Notes: a model not told the origin generated them from the sequence alone. Shown: positions 10,496-21,671, counted from the first letter of the stretch. The stretch is 64,000 nt of DNA from Prorocentrum cordatum (GCA_963575745.1 CAUYUJ010019115.1:331041-395040); one strand, 5' to 3'. Made by a program: numbers and translations.

Positions 10496-10855
10496 CCTCC
10501 TCCTCCTCCTCCTCCTCCTCCCCCTCCTCCTCCTCCTGCTCCGAATATCATCTTCCTCCTCTACCTCGCGCTCCTCCACCGCCTCTTCCTCCTCGCCCTC
10601 CTCCTCCTCCTGCTCCGCCTCCCGTTTCCCCCCTTTCCTCCTGTTCCCCTTCCTTTTCCTCATCCTCTTCCTGCTCCTCCTCCTCCTCCTCCACCTCCTC
10701 CTTTTCCTCCGCCTCCTCATCGTCATCCTCCTCCTCCTCCTTTGCCTCCTGCTTCCCCGTTACTAGCAATTCCTCTTCCCTCCTCCTCCTCAATCCTCTC
10801 CCCTATACTCCCTCCTCCTCCCTCCTCCTCCTCCTCCTCCCCCTCCTCACGCGCA
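10366..10855. repeat. TCC/TGC-rich tract
   Basis: CTCCTCCTC with (CTCCTG)n at about 10450-10495 runs through most of this interval. All frames are low complexity (poly-Leu, Pro, Ser; Glu, Arg on the other strand). Confidence 0.9.
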
Positions 10856-11865
10856 ACGATGCTGAGCGGAACCCCTCTGTGGCTTCCAGAAAAGCCTGGG
10901 CGACCGAGAAGGGCCAGAGGAACAACCGCGGAAGGACGACTGGGACATCGAGCCCCTTCCGAATCCAACGCGTTCCTCATTTCAGCGTCTAGGCTGCGCG
11001 CGCCCCTCAAGTAAAAATGCCGATTCACTGCGCGGCCCCGCCGATGCACGGCCCGGCGCTCCCCGGGAAAGGTTTGACAGCGCGCAACAAAAAAGAGTTG
11101 CCCCCGCGCTGTCGTCTCCGCTTCCCCCCCCCGCCCCCCGTCTGCGTGGGGCCCAATGGGGCGCCCTGCGCGTTGCCAAGTAACGCCTTCTGGAACGAGC
11201 CCTGACATGATTTTTTGCTGGAAAGAACCCAGCGGGGGCTCCTGCAAGGGGCCGGCCCAATAGGGCCACCTGTGAATGGAGCCCGTCTATGCCTTCTGCA
11301 TGGGCCCCGCCAAGGCCTGTGGATGGGGCCGACCATGGCCTCGTGTGAGGAGCCCAGGACAGCCTGCTGCAAGGGGCCGAGGACGCCCCGTGCACAGCAT
11401 GCCTCAAGGGCTTTGAAGGCTCCGAGGGTTCTAGCAACCTCGGCCCCAGATTATTTGGGAAGCCGCGGGGGCCGCGAGGCCCTGGCGCCTGGGGCCCTGG
11501 GGGCCGTGGGAGCGCCCAGGCGCCCCGAGCCCTGGAAGACCCTGGCCTCTAGAGGGGCATCGCGCGGGCCCGGGGGGCCGCGGGCCCGCGGGCGCCCGAG
11601 CCCGCGGGAGGAAAGGCGCGGGGCACACTTTTTGGGGAAAGGCGGGGGGCGCGCGGGCGAGCCAAGCAGCCAGGCTGCGCGGCCCTTGACTGGGGCGGCA
11701 TCGGGAACAATTGCGCAGGGAGGGGGGCGGCCGCGTGCCTGGGGCAGGCGCCTGCCTGCCCCGTTCGACCCGAGCGGGGCGGGGCTTCGCCGATGGGGCG
11801 CGCCTGGGGCAGGCGCCTGCCTGCCCCGCCCCGTCCGCGCAAGGGGAACTCGCGGCCGCGAAGAA
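10856..11865. other. GC-rich spacer, no gene recognised
   Basis: Open frames exist on both strands but none shows a conserved motif. The perfect palindrome GGCAGGCGCCTGCC occurs twice (about 11743 and 11810), both times inside the same longer word. Confidence 0.45.
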
Positions 11866-12019
11866 GGGGGTAGAGAGAGGGGGGGGTGGGGGGGGGGGGG
11901 GAGATAGAGAGAGAGGAGGGAGAGGAGGAGAAGAGAGAGAGAGAGAGAGTAGAGAGAGAGAGAGAGAAGAGATAGAGGAGAGAGAGAGAGAGAGAGAGAG
12001 ACAAAAAAAAAGAGAAAGA

Positions 12020-12058
<39 letters not shown>

Positions 12059-12228
12059 AGAGGAGGAGAGAGAGGAGAGAGAGAGAGGAAAAAAAAAAAA
12101 AAAAGAGAGTGAGAGAGAGAGAGAGAGAGGAGAGAGGAGAGAGAGAAGGAGAGAGAGGAGAGGAGAAAGAGAAGAGAGAGAGGAGAGGGAGGAGAATGAG
12201 GAGAGAGAGAGAGAGAGAGAGAGGGCAA
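11866..12228. repeat. GA-rich tract (~360 bp)
   Basis: GAGAGA with G-runs and A-runs. It lies just inside the midpoint of the large inverted repeat. Confidence 0.95.
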
Positions 12229-13358
12229 GAACACAACAGCAGTACCAGCGCAGGGCCTGCCAGCCTGAACGTGCAAACGGGGGCACGAATAGAGACGTCA
12301 CCTGTGCCTGCAGAGGCCCCCCCGGATTTACAGACAAGGAAAAAACATACCGGAGCTGCAGACACGCCCCCGTCGCCTCGCCGTAGAGAAACGCTCTGCG
12401 CTCGGCCGAATTGGGGAGAAGGACTGGAGGCTCTCCAGGAACGAAGAATAATGGGGAGAGGTGGGGGCATTGAGCGCTTCACGGGCTTCCGATAGAAGGG
12501 GGAGAGAGAAGGGGTGGAGACACCGAACGCTCCGTGGGCTACCCCGCTCGTCCTTAGGCAGGGCCCAAAGCTACTTGATCCTGCGCATCACAGCTTCGTG
12601 TCGGCCCCCTTACTTCCCCTCCTCCTGCGATCCCCGACCCCGATCACTGGCTTTGGACCCACCGAGCATCTGGCAGACGCCGGCATTGCTGTCGACGCCC
12701 GCGCTCGTATCCTAACGCTTCGCGACGCTCCCAAAGCGCGCCATCCCCCTTCGGGGGCTGGTGCATATTGTTTATATGTTTTAGATTATTATGGCAGGCT
12801 CGTGAAACAGTGAAACAAGGGACAGCGAGCATCGATGGTGAAAAAAAGAAGGAAGGGAGGGGGGTATTCGACATCAGGTGCATAGTGAATGCCTATGCGT
12901 GTTCGTGTCGGGGCGCGCGTGAGCGAGGTGGGGTAGCGCGCAAATCCCCGGGGCACGCCTGACTGGCTGTGGGGGCAAGGCCCGGGCAAGCCCAAGGTAA
13001 GCCCCGAGGGTGTGCCTTGGGGCGCGCCCTGGCGGCGGGCTTGCGGGCCAGTAAGCCCCGGGGGCACGGCGAGGGCGACCCTTGGGCCATTAGGGGCGGA
13101 AAGGGCCACTGGGACATAGGGTGATCCTCTAGTAAACCCAAGCGCGGGCCCACAGGGAGACAATGAAGGAGCAACTCCGGGAAGGCCCTGGGGAAGCCTG
13201 GCGCAAGCCTAAGGGTAAGCTCTGAGGTTGCACGTGGAGACTGGCACGGGGGGGAGGGTCCTTGGGGATGGCCTACGGAAGCCTCGGGGTAAGCCAGGGG
13301 GAATGCCCCAGAGACCCAGGGCCACAGCCTACGGGCATGGCTGCGGCGGGCTTGGCTG
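12229..13358. other. Spacer in the inverted-repeat centre
   Basis: No motif recognised. Glu/Arg and Pro/Gly-rich open frames seem compositional. Confidence 0.4.
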
Positions 13359-15030
13359 TCATTCTTGTGGGCAAGCCAGGGAGCCAGGGGGGCGCGCGCA
13401 GACATGGGGGGCGCGGGGGGCGTAGGGGGTACTGAGCCAGCCCGAGACGAGGCGCTTGTGGTCGAGCCAGCAATCCAGCGCCAGCTCCTCGCTCGAGGGC
13501 TCCAGGCTCTTCGCCCACCGGCAAAGAAGCCCGGCATTCTGGCGCAGGGAATATTTCCCGCACCAGATCTCGGCGTCGCGCCCGACGGCGCGGGTGCCCC
13601 GGCACCGCCCGCGCCGGTAGGTCGCCGTTTCGTGGCGCACGCGAACCTCCCGGCCCCCGATGTTCACGGCCTGCGGCCCTGCGCCGCGCCCCGCCCCCCG
13701 CGGGGCCTCAGCGCGGGCCGCGCGCGTGCCCGCCCGGACGCGCGCGTCCTGCTGCGCCCCCGGCGCGCCGCAGTCGGGCGCGTCGCAGGCGGCCCTCTCG
13801 GGGAGGATGCCGCAGTCCTCCAGGACCTCCACGACGTCGCGGCCCTCCATGTCGGAAAGGACCTGCAGGCACAAAGCCCGGGCGTGCAGCCCCGAACGCG
13901 CCAGGCGGCGATGGCGCACGCGCCCCTCGGCCGCCGGCCCGCCGTACGGCACCTTGTCCGCGTGCGGGCGGATGAGCCGGCGGGGCTCGATGGACGCGCG
14001 GGCGGCCTCCACCGCCGCCCGGCGCTCGTCGGGCACGGCCTCGGCCGGCTTGTCGAGCAGCGCGACCACCTCCAGGGGGATGGCATCGTCGGGGTGGACT
14101 TCGCCTTGGCCCTCGTCCAGCCCCTCGGCCTCCTCCCCCACGGGCGCAGCCCGCCGCTTCTGGGCCCCCCTCCAGCCGCCCTGGCCGCTGTGGCGGGGCA
14201 AGGCGGCGGCGGCCTCGCCCCACGCGGCAGCAATGTCGGCCAGGACGATCGTCGCCGCTGTCCTCGTCGAGGCCGCCCGCCGGCCCCCCCGCCGCCGCCG
14301 CCTCGCGAGCGGACGGCCCGATCTCGAGGACGTCGTCCTCGCGACTGGCGCCCGCGCGCGCCGGCCGCTCCAGCGGCCTCCGCCCGCTCATGGCCCCGCG
14401 GGCTCGGCCCTTTTCGGCGGCGGCGAGGCCCTGGCGGAGGCGGCGCCGATGCGGCGGGGTTGCGGCCGCGGCGCCAGCCTTGGCCCTGGCTCTGGCCTTT
14501 GCCTCGGCCTTCGCCTTGGCCGTGGCCTTCGGCGCCGCCGCGCTCGGCGCCGCGCCCGGGCCGTCCGCGCCCGGGTCGTCTGCGGGGCTGAAGTCGCCGA
14601 AGACGTCGGCCATCGGATCGACCTCTGCCACGGCGGCGGCCGCCGCCGCCACGTCCACGGCCGACGGCCGGCCCTCCAGGCCATCCGCCGCCTCATCCTC
14701 CGTGGTTGCCTGTGGCGTGGGGTCGTCGGCCATGTCGACGGCCTCCCGCACCGCCAGCGGCAGCGGCAGGCTGTCGCCGTCGCTGGCCGCGGGCGCGGCG
14801 CCGGGCGGCGCGGCGGCAAAGTCCACGGCGGCGGTCGCGCAGCCGCGGCACATCAGCGCCCCGCAGGGCTCGCAGTGCTGCAGCCAGCCGCCCCTGGCCC
14901 TCTCGTGGCACTTGCCGCAGGCCTCCCTGGAAGAGGTCCGCACCGCGCGGAGCGGGCGCTGGCATGCTGGGCAGGCCAGCGAAGCCCCCGAGGCCGCTGG
15001 GCCCCCCCGGCCGCACTGATGCCCAGACAT
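13359..15030 (-). pseudogene. Cysteine-rich protein, possible transposase-type remnant, frameshifted
   Basis: I chose the internal Met at 15030 (MSGHQCGRGG) because the longer upstream extension looks like non-coding sequence. Residues 20-64 carry four CxxC pairs (C20/C23, C38/C41, C53/C56, C61/C64), a RING- or treble-clef-like zinc arrangement. An acidic stretch and an Ala/Lys-rich linker follow. Near 14240 the sensible frame shifts to one reading LADIAAAWGEAAAALPRHSG and then VLSDMEGRDVVEVLEDCGIL. It ends with CDAPDCGAPG, a YRRGRCRG block, IWCGKYSLRQNAG and LLCRWAKSLEPSSEELALDC. That last part resembles the zinc-ribbon plus helix-turn-helix region before the DDE domain of ISXO2/Merlin-type transposases; this is inference and no DDE domain follows. 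The gene sits between the arms of the large inverted repeat. One indel separates the halves, so it is a pseudogene or carries a sequence error. Confidence 0.45.
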
Positions 15031-15039
15031 GAGGCCCAG

Positions 15040-15620
15040 GATAGCAGCGCGCGAGTTCACCGAGAGCGCGAGCGGGGAGACGACCCCCGCCGCGCGAGCC
15101 CGGAGCCAAGATAGGCACGGAAAAACGATGGTGATGGCGATCGCCGAGTCGGCTGCGCAGCGCAAAGCAATGCCAACAACCCCGAGCAATGCTACGCAAT
15201 GCAGAGCAATCAAACGCAATCACGAACACAGAGGCGCAAAACAGGCGCCTCGCAGCAGCGCGACGACATGCAAGGCGGCGCAGTCAAGTGAGTCCGAAAG
15301 CGCGGGCACGAGGGGCGCTTATTCTGGGGGAGTCAAAGGCCCACGCATGCCCCCAGCCTGGGCCTCGGCGCGAATTTGGCCATGGCCTCAGGCCCGCGCA
15401 GAAGCCGAGAAGCCAGGGGGCGACCTGGGGCAAGGCCTCGGACGGGGGCCCAGGTGCGGGCTCAGAACTAATACGACGCCTGCGCGGTTGACAGCGGCGG
15501 GCCTGGGGCAGGCCTGGGCAAGGGGCAAGCCAAAGGGCATGCAAAGGGCAGGCCCACGGGGGCCCACTGGCAAGGCCACGGGAGGCTTAGACGGGAAAGC
15601 CCTGCTGCAGGCCCCGGGGT
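15040..15620. other. Spacer between the cysteine-rich gene and the (AGT)n tract
   Basis: Contains AGCAATGC / CAATGCAGAGCAATC-type short repeats at 15165-15225. No gene recognised. Confidence 0.45.
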
Positions 15621-15623
15621 GAG

Positions 15624-15709
15624 CCTAGAAGTAGTAGCAGTAGTAGCAGTAGTAGTCGTAGTGGTGCTAGTAGTTGTAATAGTAGTAGTAGTAGAAGTAG
15701 TAGTAGTAA

Positions 15710-15784
<75 letters not shown>

Positions 15785-16200
15785 CGGCAGTGGTGGCAAA
15801 AGTAGTAGTAGTGGTAGTAGTAGGAGTAGTAGAAGTAGTAGTGGTAGTAGTGGTAGTAGTGGCGGCAGTGGTAGTAGTAGTAGTAGTGGTGGCAGTAGCG
15901 GCGTAGTGGCGGTGGTAGTAGTAGTAGCAGTAGTCGCAGTGGTAGTAGTAGTGGCGGTAGTAGCAGTAGCAGCGGCAGCAGTGTTAGTAGTGGTAGTAGG
16001 GGTGGCAGCCGCAGCGTCAGTAGTAGCAGTAACAGCGGTCGTGGAAGCAGCAGGGGCGGCCGCTGCAGTGGCAAAAGGCGGCAGCGGAGGCGGACCTTGA
16101 TCGGAGTGGCGGTGGCGGCGGCGGTGGTCGTGCTCGCGGTGGCGGCGGTGGTGGCAGTGGCATGGCGCACTCGTGGATGCACTGGCGGTCGCAGCGGCGG
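15624..16200. repeat. (AGT)n tract grading into (GGC/GGT)n
   Basis: Near-pure (AGT)n at 15700-15785 within an imperfect AGT/GGT tract to ~16035, then GGCGGT-rich sequence to ~16200 next to the inner end of the right arm. The poly-Val, poly-Leu and poly-Tyr frames are artefacts. Confidence 0.95.
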
Positions 16201-16400
16201 CGGCGGCGGCAGCTGTGGGCCTGCGAGCCCTCGCGCAGCCCCAGGCGGGAAGCGCCGGCAGCAGCGGTGCCCCCAGCAGCGCTGCCCCCAGCCATCCCGG
16301 GCTGGCTCGCACGGGCGCGCCTTCTGTGGAGGCAGGGGTCGCCTCCACAGGGGCCAGGGCCACAAAATGCAGAATATCGGCGAGGCGATATAATCCTCTT

Positions 16401-16465
16401 GACTGTGTGGCCTGACCGATAAGGCGTTAGGACAGAATCTGCACTTCACAGGTTCAAATCCCACT
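16401..16465 (+). promoter_or_regulatory. tRNA-like A and B boxes (right arm)
   Basis: TGGCCTGACCGATAAGGCG starts at 16408 and GGTTCAAATCC at 16451. GACTGTG precedes the A box at the position of an acceptor stem, but nothing complementary follows the B box. Downstream T-runs (16509-16513, then T7 at 16555) could end a Pol III transcript. This gives the arm the layout of a tRNA-headed SINE. Confidence 0.5.
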
Positions 16466-16539
16466 AGTACTTCTTGCAGGTCTCAGTTGGAAAAACATAT
16501 ATGCGGACAATTTTTCCGGCCCCTTGAGCTAATCTCCTT

Positions 16540-16765
16540 GAAAAACTGCGGGCATTTTTTTGTCTGCCCGCGCTTCGAAGGGGGGCTGGCATTTTTTCCG
16601 GCCCGCAGAGCTAATCTCGTTGAAACACTGCGGGCAGTTTTTTCCCTGCCCGCACTTCGATTGCCCAGAGGTGGCAGGGGGGCGCGGGCACTTTTTTTCC
16701 GGCCCGCAGGGCTGATCTCCTTGAAAACTGCGGGCATTTTTTTTCGCGCCCGCAGTTCGATTGCC
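16540..16765 (+). repeat. Series of A/T-loop hairpins (right arm)
   Basis: Mirror of the left-arm series: TGCGGGC stems closing T-rich loops (for example 16547-16570, 16628-16654, 16727-16754). All lie within ~350 bp downstream of the tRNA-like boxes. Confidence 0.8.
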
Positions 16766-17059
16766 CTGAAGGGAAACTGTCGGGGGGGATTGGGGCGTCT
16801 GCGCCCCTGTAGCCTCCATAGAGCCAGGGCCTTGGCGGATTTGAGGCTTGCGAGGAGGCCCTGGGACGATGGCGCCAAGGCGCTTAGGGCCTCATGGCCT
16901 TCACTCCTGGGAATTTGCCGGGAGCCTGGGCCTTTCTCGGAATCTGCTGGTAATGTAATGAAATGACACAATTCAATGGAATGGAGCAGGCGAGATATGT
17001 CCAACCCTCCCTAGTTAAACAATGCTAATGTAGTGAAAGGGGGTTTCCTTATTCTCACA

Positions 17060-17092
17060 ATCTGACCTTCTTGGGTTCAATTCCTGGTGGGG
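17060..17092 (+). promoter_or_regulatory. Additional B-box-like sequence
   Basis: GGGTTCAATTCC matches the Pol III B-box consensus and is preceded by CTGACCTTCTT. A diverged copy lies near 18018 (GAGTTCAATTCC), and minus-strand partners lie near 9120 and 7625. I see no convincing A box, so function is uncertain. Confidence 0.3.
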
Positions 17093-18295
17093 CCTGAGCA
17101 GCCTGCTTGGGGGGAGGTTGTTCTAGCATTGCCATTGCCATTGCAGGGGAAATCACTGTAGAAAGGATTCTGTGCAAGTAAGGCCGTTGACACGTCTTTA
17201 GAGCTTTGCATACTCAGGAATTCTGAAATTTAGAATTGCCACCGCCCCCATTGCGAAAGCCGCCGCCACCGCTGCCGCCGCGGCCGCCAACCCTGCCGCT
17301 GCCTCTGGCATTGCCAACCAGGCCCACCACCGCCGCCGCTGCTGCGCCGACAGCCACCACCACCCGCCGCAACCCCCCCCAGCGCGACCCAGCCATCCAC
17401 CGCCACTATCCAGCAAGCAAGCAAACGCGCCTGCCCCAGCCACGCCGCAGCCAATACCATCACCGCGGCCACCGCCCCCCCCCCGCCCTCCGCCCAGCAT
17501 TGCCCCACCACTATCGCTGTCCCCGCCGCTGCTGTTTCCGCCCCCACCAAAGGCCCCACTACCCGCCCCGCCCGCCACCGCCGCCCACACCACGATCACT
17601 CCCACTGCCACTGGCTGCCCAGCCGCCACCACCTCGGCCGCTGCTTGCTTGAGGCACCCAACGCCGCGGCTCCCAAAACCTTTTCAGCCCCCACAGCGGC
17701 CGCGCTCGCCGCCGCCGCTGCTGTCGCCAGTGCCACCGCCCATGCAAAGTCACTACCAACACTGCGGCGACGACAGCCGCCGCTCCCCCCCCCCCCTCGC
17801 GGCTTCGTTCACCGCTGCCACCGCACTGCCACCGCGCACGCCACCGCTACCGCCGCCACCACCACCACCACAACAACGACGACGACCACCACCACTACTA
17901 GAATAGGCGACGTGCCATAGAATAGGGCAAGCAAAAGATGGCCCCCTCCTTCCTGTGCATATACCCGAATTGTAGTGAAATGGGGAACACTTCTTCACAA
18001 CCATCTGACCTTCTTGAGTTCAATTCCTAATGGTGCCTTTGGGGCCTGCTTGGGGGTAGGGTTTCCAGCGAGCTGCGGATTTCCCGTGCACCTCCCACCC
18101 CCTGGGGGAAACCGGAGCTTCGTGGGGGCTGGGCTGGCTCTGGTGGGGCGGGGCCTGCAGGGGCTGGGCGCGGCCCTGAGGCAGCTGCGGGGCCACGCAT
18201 CTGGAAGCGGAAGCGGGGGCAACGCAAACAAAAGACAAGAAAACATCGAACAGCCGGGCTTGTAAGACCACGCCCGGCTTACATTAATACCTTAC

Positions 18296-18850
18296 CAGCA
18301 TGTATGCGCATACACTTGAGTATGCGTGGTTGCACACATGCACGTGTTAAATGCCAGCCTACGTTGGTGCGCAAGTGCATGTAGTGCATGTGATCATGTC
18401 CAACAAATGCGTGGACACATGATTGTACACTGCACGCACACTCGCTCGTCCGCACACGCGCCCAATGTTCGCGTACATGACCATGCCAATGCGCGCCGAT
18501 CCTCACACGCAAGACCAATGACCCATGGTACTTGAGGGCTCATGGAGGGCGAATGCTACCCAGTAGAAGCGACCTGCAGATAACGAATGGCGAAGGTGTA
18601 TCGGGCGGCCCAGGGGATGACCGATTCTCCCGAGGGGCCCGATACCTGATCTGCAAGACGCGAACGCCCCTCACTCAGAAATGAAGGGGCTTAGATGAAG
18701 ACCCAATTGGATGCTTGACGGGGTCGCCCCTTCCCCTCTCTAGGAACATCGCTGTCGTTGGCAGAGCGTGTGCGGGATAGTCCGAGGGTAACAATCATTC
18801 ATCCTCCTCCTCCTCCTCCTTCGGTTTCCTACCTTCTCATCCTCCACCTT
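18296..18850. other. Spacer, no gene recognised
   Basis: CATG/TGCA-rich sequence at 18300-18530, then unique-looking sequence. No conserved motif seen. Confidence 0.5.
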
Positions 18851-20359
18851 TCATTTTACTGTATCCCCGTCCTCCGTTCCCCCCTCCGCCCCCCTCTTGT
18901 ACGTCGCCATGCCTCCTCCCTGTGTCTCCTCCTCGCCACCCTGGCTCGATCCTCTGGTCTGATCAACGCCCGCCCGCCCTCCGCGGCCCCTGCCGCTGGC
19001 CTCCAGTCCGGGACGCACGCGTGGATGACCAGGATCAGCGTCAACCACATCGCCAGCAATGAACTCCCGAGACATCATTTTCTGAAACGTGGGCTCGAAG
19101 GGTGACAGCGACAATGAGACAATGTGCCATGTGAACTGCGCGCGGTCGCAAGCCGCTTCCTCATCAGGCGAAGGGGCGTTGTCGAGCGAGTCGGCGCCCA
19201 CGAATGCAACGAACCAGTCCCCATCAACGGCGCCGCCCTTCTCGCGCATATCATGAACAATGAGCTTGATAGCGCTGTTCAACTTTTTCCGTATCATATA
19301 GAGTTTCTTCCCTTCAACTGAACACACACAACGGCCTGCCTTCCAGCACCTGCTCAGGACGCGATCGATATTCGCCTCCTTTGGTATGGGATCGCACTCG
19401 CTGCGGTGAATCATGTAGTGGCGCTTGTGGGCCCCCACCTCCACCATCTTGCCAATCGTGTTGCCGTGGCGATCCCGCTGGCGAACGACGCGCGCCAATG
19501 CATTCGCAGCCCTGCAACTGGTGTCGAAGTCGTAAGTGAAGAGCGGGACGTCGGCTCGGCTCGGCTGCGGGACGCAGCGCTGAAGAGCGAGAGATGCATT
19601 CGGCACCGCAGCTATCAGAGCAGCAATCCTGTCCTTGCCAACTGACTGCGTGAACTCAATGAGAGAAGAGTTGCCTTTGGCCGCCTCCAGCGCGCGAGCA
19701 TGACCCAGGGCCTTCTTGGCGAACTTGGCGTTGTTCTCGGCATCATGCCAGGACCCGCTCTTCGCCACCACCTGGCCTGCCACTTCAGAACTACGAACTC
19801 GGCCACCAGCATCTTGCAGTGGATTGATAAAACAATCTGTCAATGAACGCTTCCGTGACCGTTCAGCAGCTCTGGTTATATCTCGGGCAGTGGGCCCGAA
19901 ACTCCTGCTGCTCGGATCCTCGGCGTGCCTCCGAGAGCCTTGCCTGCCGAGCTCCTGCAATCGAATGCGCTCATCCTCAGATATCTGTCTGTACCGCATC
20001 GCCAATGACCTGAAATCTCTGACCGTGCTAACGTCCGTCGTCGATACGAAAGCCCTCCATGCACCTCCGCCGCCACGGCGAGATTTGGGCTTGCTCTGAA
20101 GAGGGGCAGGGTCGTGGACGGTGGCGTTCGGTACGTGGATCGTTTCCCTCCGCATGGCTAACTTCTTCTCGCGCGTCCTGAGACGCTTGAGCAAGAAGCT
20201 CGACGATGCACCCAGAAAGCTAGATATATGAGTAGTCGAGCCCTGCCTGAGGATCTGCCTGATGGACGCGTGCAGCGCCTCGATCCTCACAATGCTGGGG
20301 ATCAGCAGCAGCGCCATCAGAATCCGACCGCCCTCAGGACGCAGCGCGCAATGAGTTCA
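18851..20359 (-). CDS. C-terminal exon of a dinoflagellate multicopy family gene (AGRCVC block)
   Basis: The frame opens at about 20359, upstream of the first Met at 20317; the real exon probably begins in that region. Blocks in order: IVRIEALHASIRQ (about residues 9-21 from the Met), the Gly-rich GGGGAWRAFVSTTDV (near 20065), SFGPTARDI, then FTYDFDTSCRAANALARVV, CWKAGRCVCSVEGKKLYMIR (near 19330), DGDWFVAFVGADSLD and WHIVSLSLSPFEPTF near the end. I recognise this block order from many unannotated predicted proteins of dinoflagellates; the family has no assigned function that I know of and may belong to a mobile element. After FEPTF the frame becomes Arg/Gly-rich with a GAAT tail, so the stop at 18851 may lie beyond the true end. 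The exon is free of stops and looks like real coding sequence. Confidence 0.7.
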
Positions 20360-20712
20360 TTCGAAAAACTGTTCCCCCTCTCCACCCCTGCCCAATCACC
20401 TTCCCGCGAGCCCCTGCGATGCCCTGCGCGCTCCCTGTTCTTCCTCCCTGCGCTACCTGCCCTACCCCTCCTCCTCTCTCTGCCTACTCCTCCTTCTCGC
20501 ATTGCCGCGTCGTCCTACGCGCCCTCCCCCTCCTATTCCTCCTTCTACTCACTCCTCCTCATTCCTCCGCCTCCTCGCCCCCTTACCCATCCCGCTCCTC
20601 TTCATGGCCCTCATGTCCCTTACTTCGTCTCCGCCCCCCCCCAAGACGTCCTCCTATCTCCTATTCCTCCCATGTCCTGCCTGGAGCATGGCCTCTTTCT
20701 TGCCGGAGAATG

Positions 20713-20749
<37 letters not shown>

Positions 20750-21290
20750 CCCCCCCCCCTCCCATCCTATGCCCCCCATCGACGACCCTTCAATTCCCCT
20801 GCTCCTCCAACTACTACTCATGCTGTGCCCCATCCCTCGTGCTACTCCTTCGTGTCCTACTAGTACTACTTCTCCCTCCTCTTTCTATTCCTTCTTCTCC
20901 TCGTCATTCTACTCTTCCTTCCTTTCAATCCTCCTGCCTCTTGCCCTGCCCCTCCTACTCCCCCCCCTTCTCTCTCCCGTGCAACTCCAACGTGGAGGCG
21001 ACGGGCCCTCGGCCCCCTGGAGGGCCCAAGGACGGCGGGGGGCGCGCCCAAGACGAGCAGGAGGCGGAAGGAGAGGAGGGGAGACAGGAACGAAGAGGAG
21101 AAGGAGGGAGAGGATTGGCGGGCCTGCGCAGGGCCTTCGCAAGGGAAATGGGTGGTGAGGAGGGGGGAATGAGGGCAGGAGAGGGCAGGGGGGGAGGACT
21201 GGAGAGCGGGAAGGGCGCGGAGAGCAAAATGGACCCCCTAATGGATCATCGTTGTGCGCGTGCGCACAGGATCTCGGGGGTGCGCGAAGC
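20360..21290. other. Probable intron or insertion rich in TCC and poly-C
   Basis: Separates two coding blocks of the same family gene. It holds a C-run with few interruptions at 20714-20760, TCC/TTC-rich sequence at 20440-20990 and a GGA-rich stretch at 21040-21230. Long frames inside it are low complexity. Confidence 0.6.
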
Positions 21291-21299
21291 GTCAAGGAT

Positions 21300-21671
21300 T
21301 TATCTGGACCTCGTCTCTCTGGACGCCAGGTCGGGGTTGTCGGCTTTGAACTGCCGCCAGAAAGGATCTCCGATGCAGCCAGGCTCATTCTCCATCTCTC
21401 TGGCAACGTCAGGGTCGTGCATCAACAGGAACGCGCGATAAGGGTACCGCCTGTGCAGCGGAGCGATCTCAACCTCTGTTTTCGCACCAGCTGCTGGCAA
21501 AGTCTTGAAGGCGAGCGCGCTGGAATACCCAGAAATCAAATTGTCGTCAATCGTACTCCACATCAAGTCTGATTCTGACAAAAAGGATAGCTTGTGAAAC
21601 AACTCATTCTCCAACGATCCTTTCGCGCAGACTACGACTCTGCACGTTCTGGCCACAGCAGCCGCGCCCAC
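21300..21671 (-). CDS. Internal exon of the same family gene
   Basis: The frame reads CAKGSLENELFHKLSFLSES, then LAFKTLPAAGAKTEVEIAPL, HRRYPYRAFLLMHDPDVARE and PGCIGDPFWRQF. This corresponds to the region between the LPNGDWR-containing block and the IESRHASIR-like block in other members of the family as I remember them (a segment ending in ..FP.R.FRLL.DP.VA.EF..). It lies between the two larger coding blocks, on the same strand and in the expected order. Exon ends cannot be fixed by eye because dinoflagellate introns often lack GT donors. Confidence 0.6.
   Translation of the reverse strand: MGAAAVARTCRVVVCAKGSLENELFHKLSFLSESDLMWSTIDDNLISGYSSALAFKTLPAAGAKTEVEIAPLHRRYPYRAFLLMHDPDVAREMENEPGCIGDPFWRQFKADNPDLASRETRSR

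Larger units (their letters stand above)
16215..18295 (-). repeat. Right arm of the giant inverted repeat
   Basis: Reverse-complement partner of about 7305-9990. Inner-end landmarks: GGGCCTGCGAGCCCTCGCGC at 16217 and CTTCTGTGGAGGCAGGGGTC at 16320. Outer-end landmarks: TTGTAAGACCACGCCCGGC near 18260 and CATTAAT just outside. The order of all blocks mirrors the left arm, except that the ~576-bp unit is present once. Confidence 0.9.

Noticed and set aside
11743-11829. Paired palindromes GGCAGGCGCCTGCC as protein-binding sites
   Set aside because: Both lie inside a duplicated GC-rich word, so the second copy is not independent evidence.
13365-15114. Long plus-strand Ala/Arg/Pro frames (408 and 484 codons)
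   Set aside because: They are antisense to the cysteine-rich gene, and GC-rich coding sequence opens its complementary frames.
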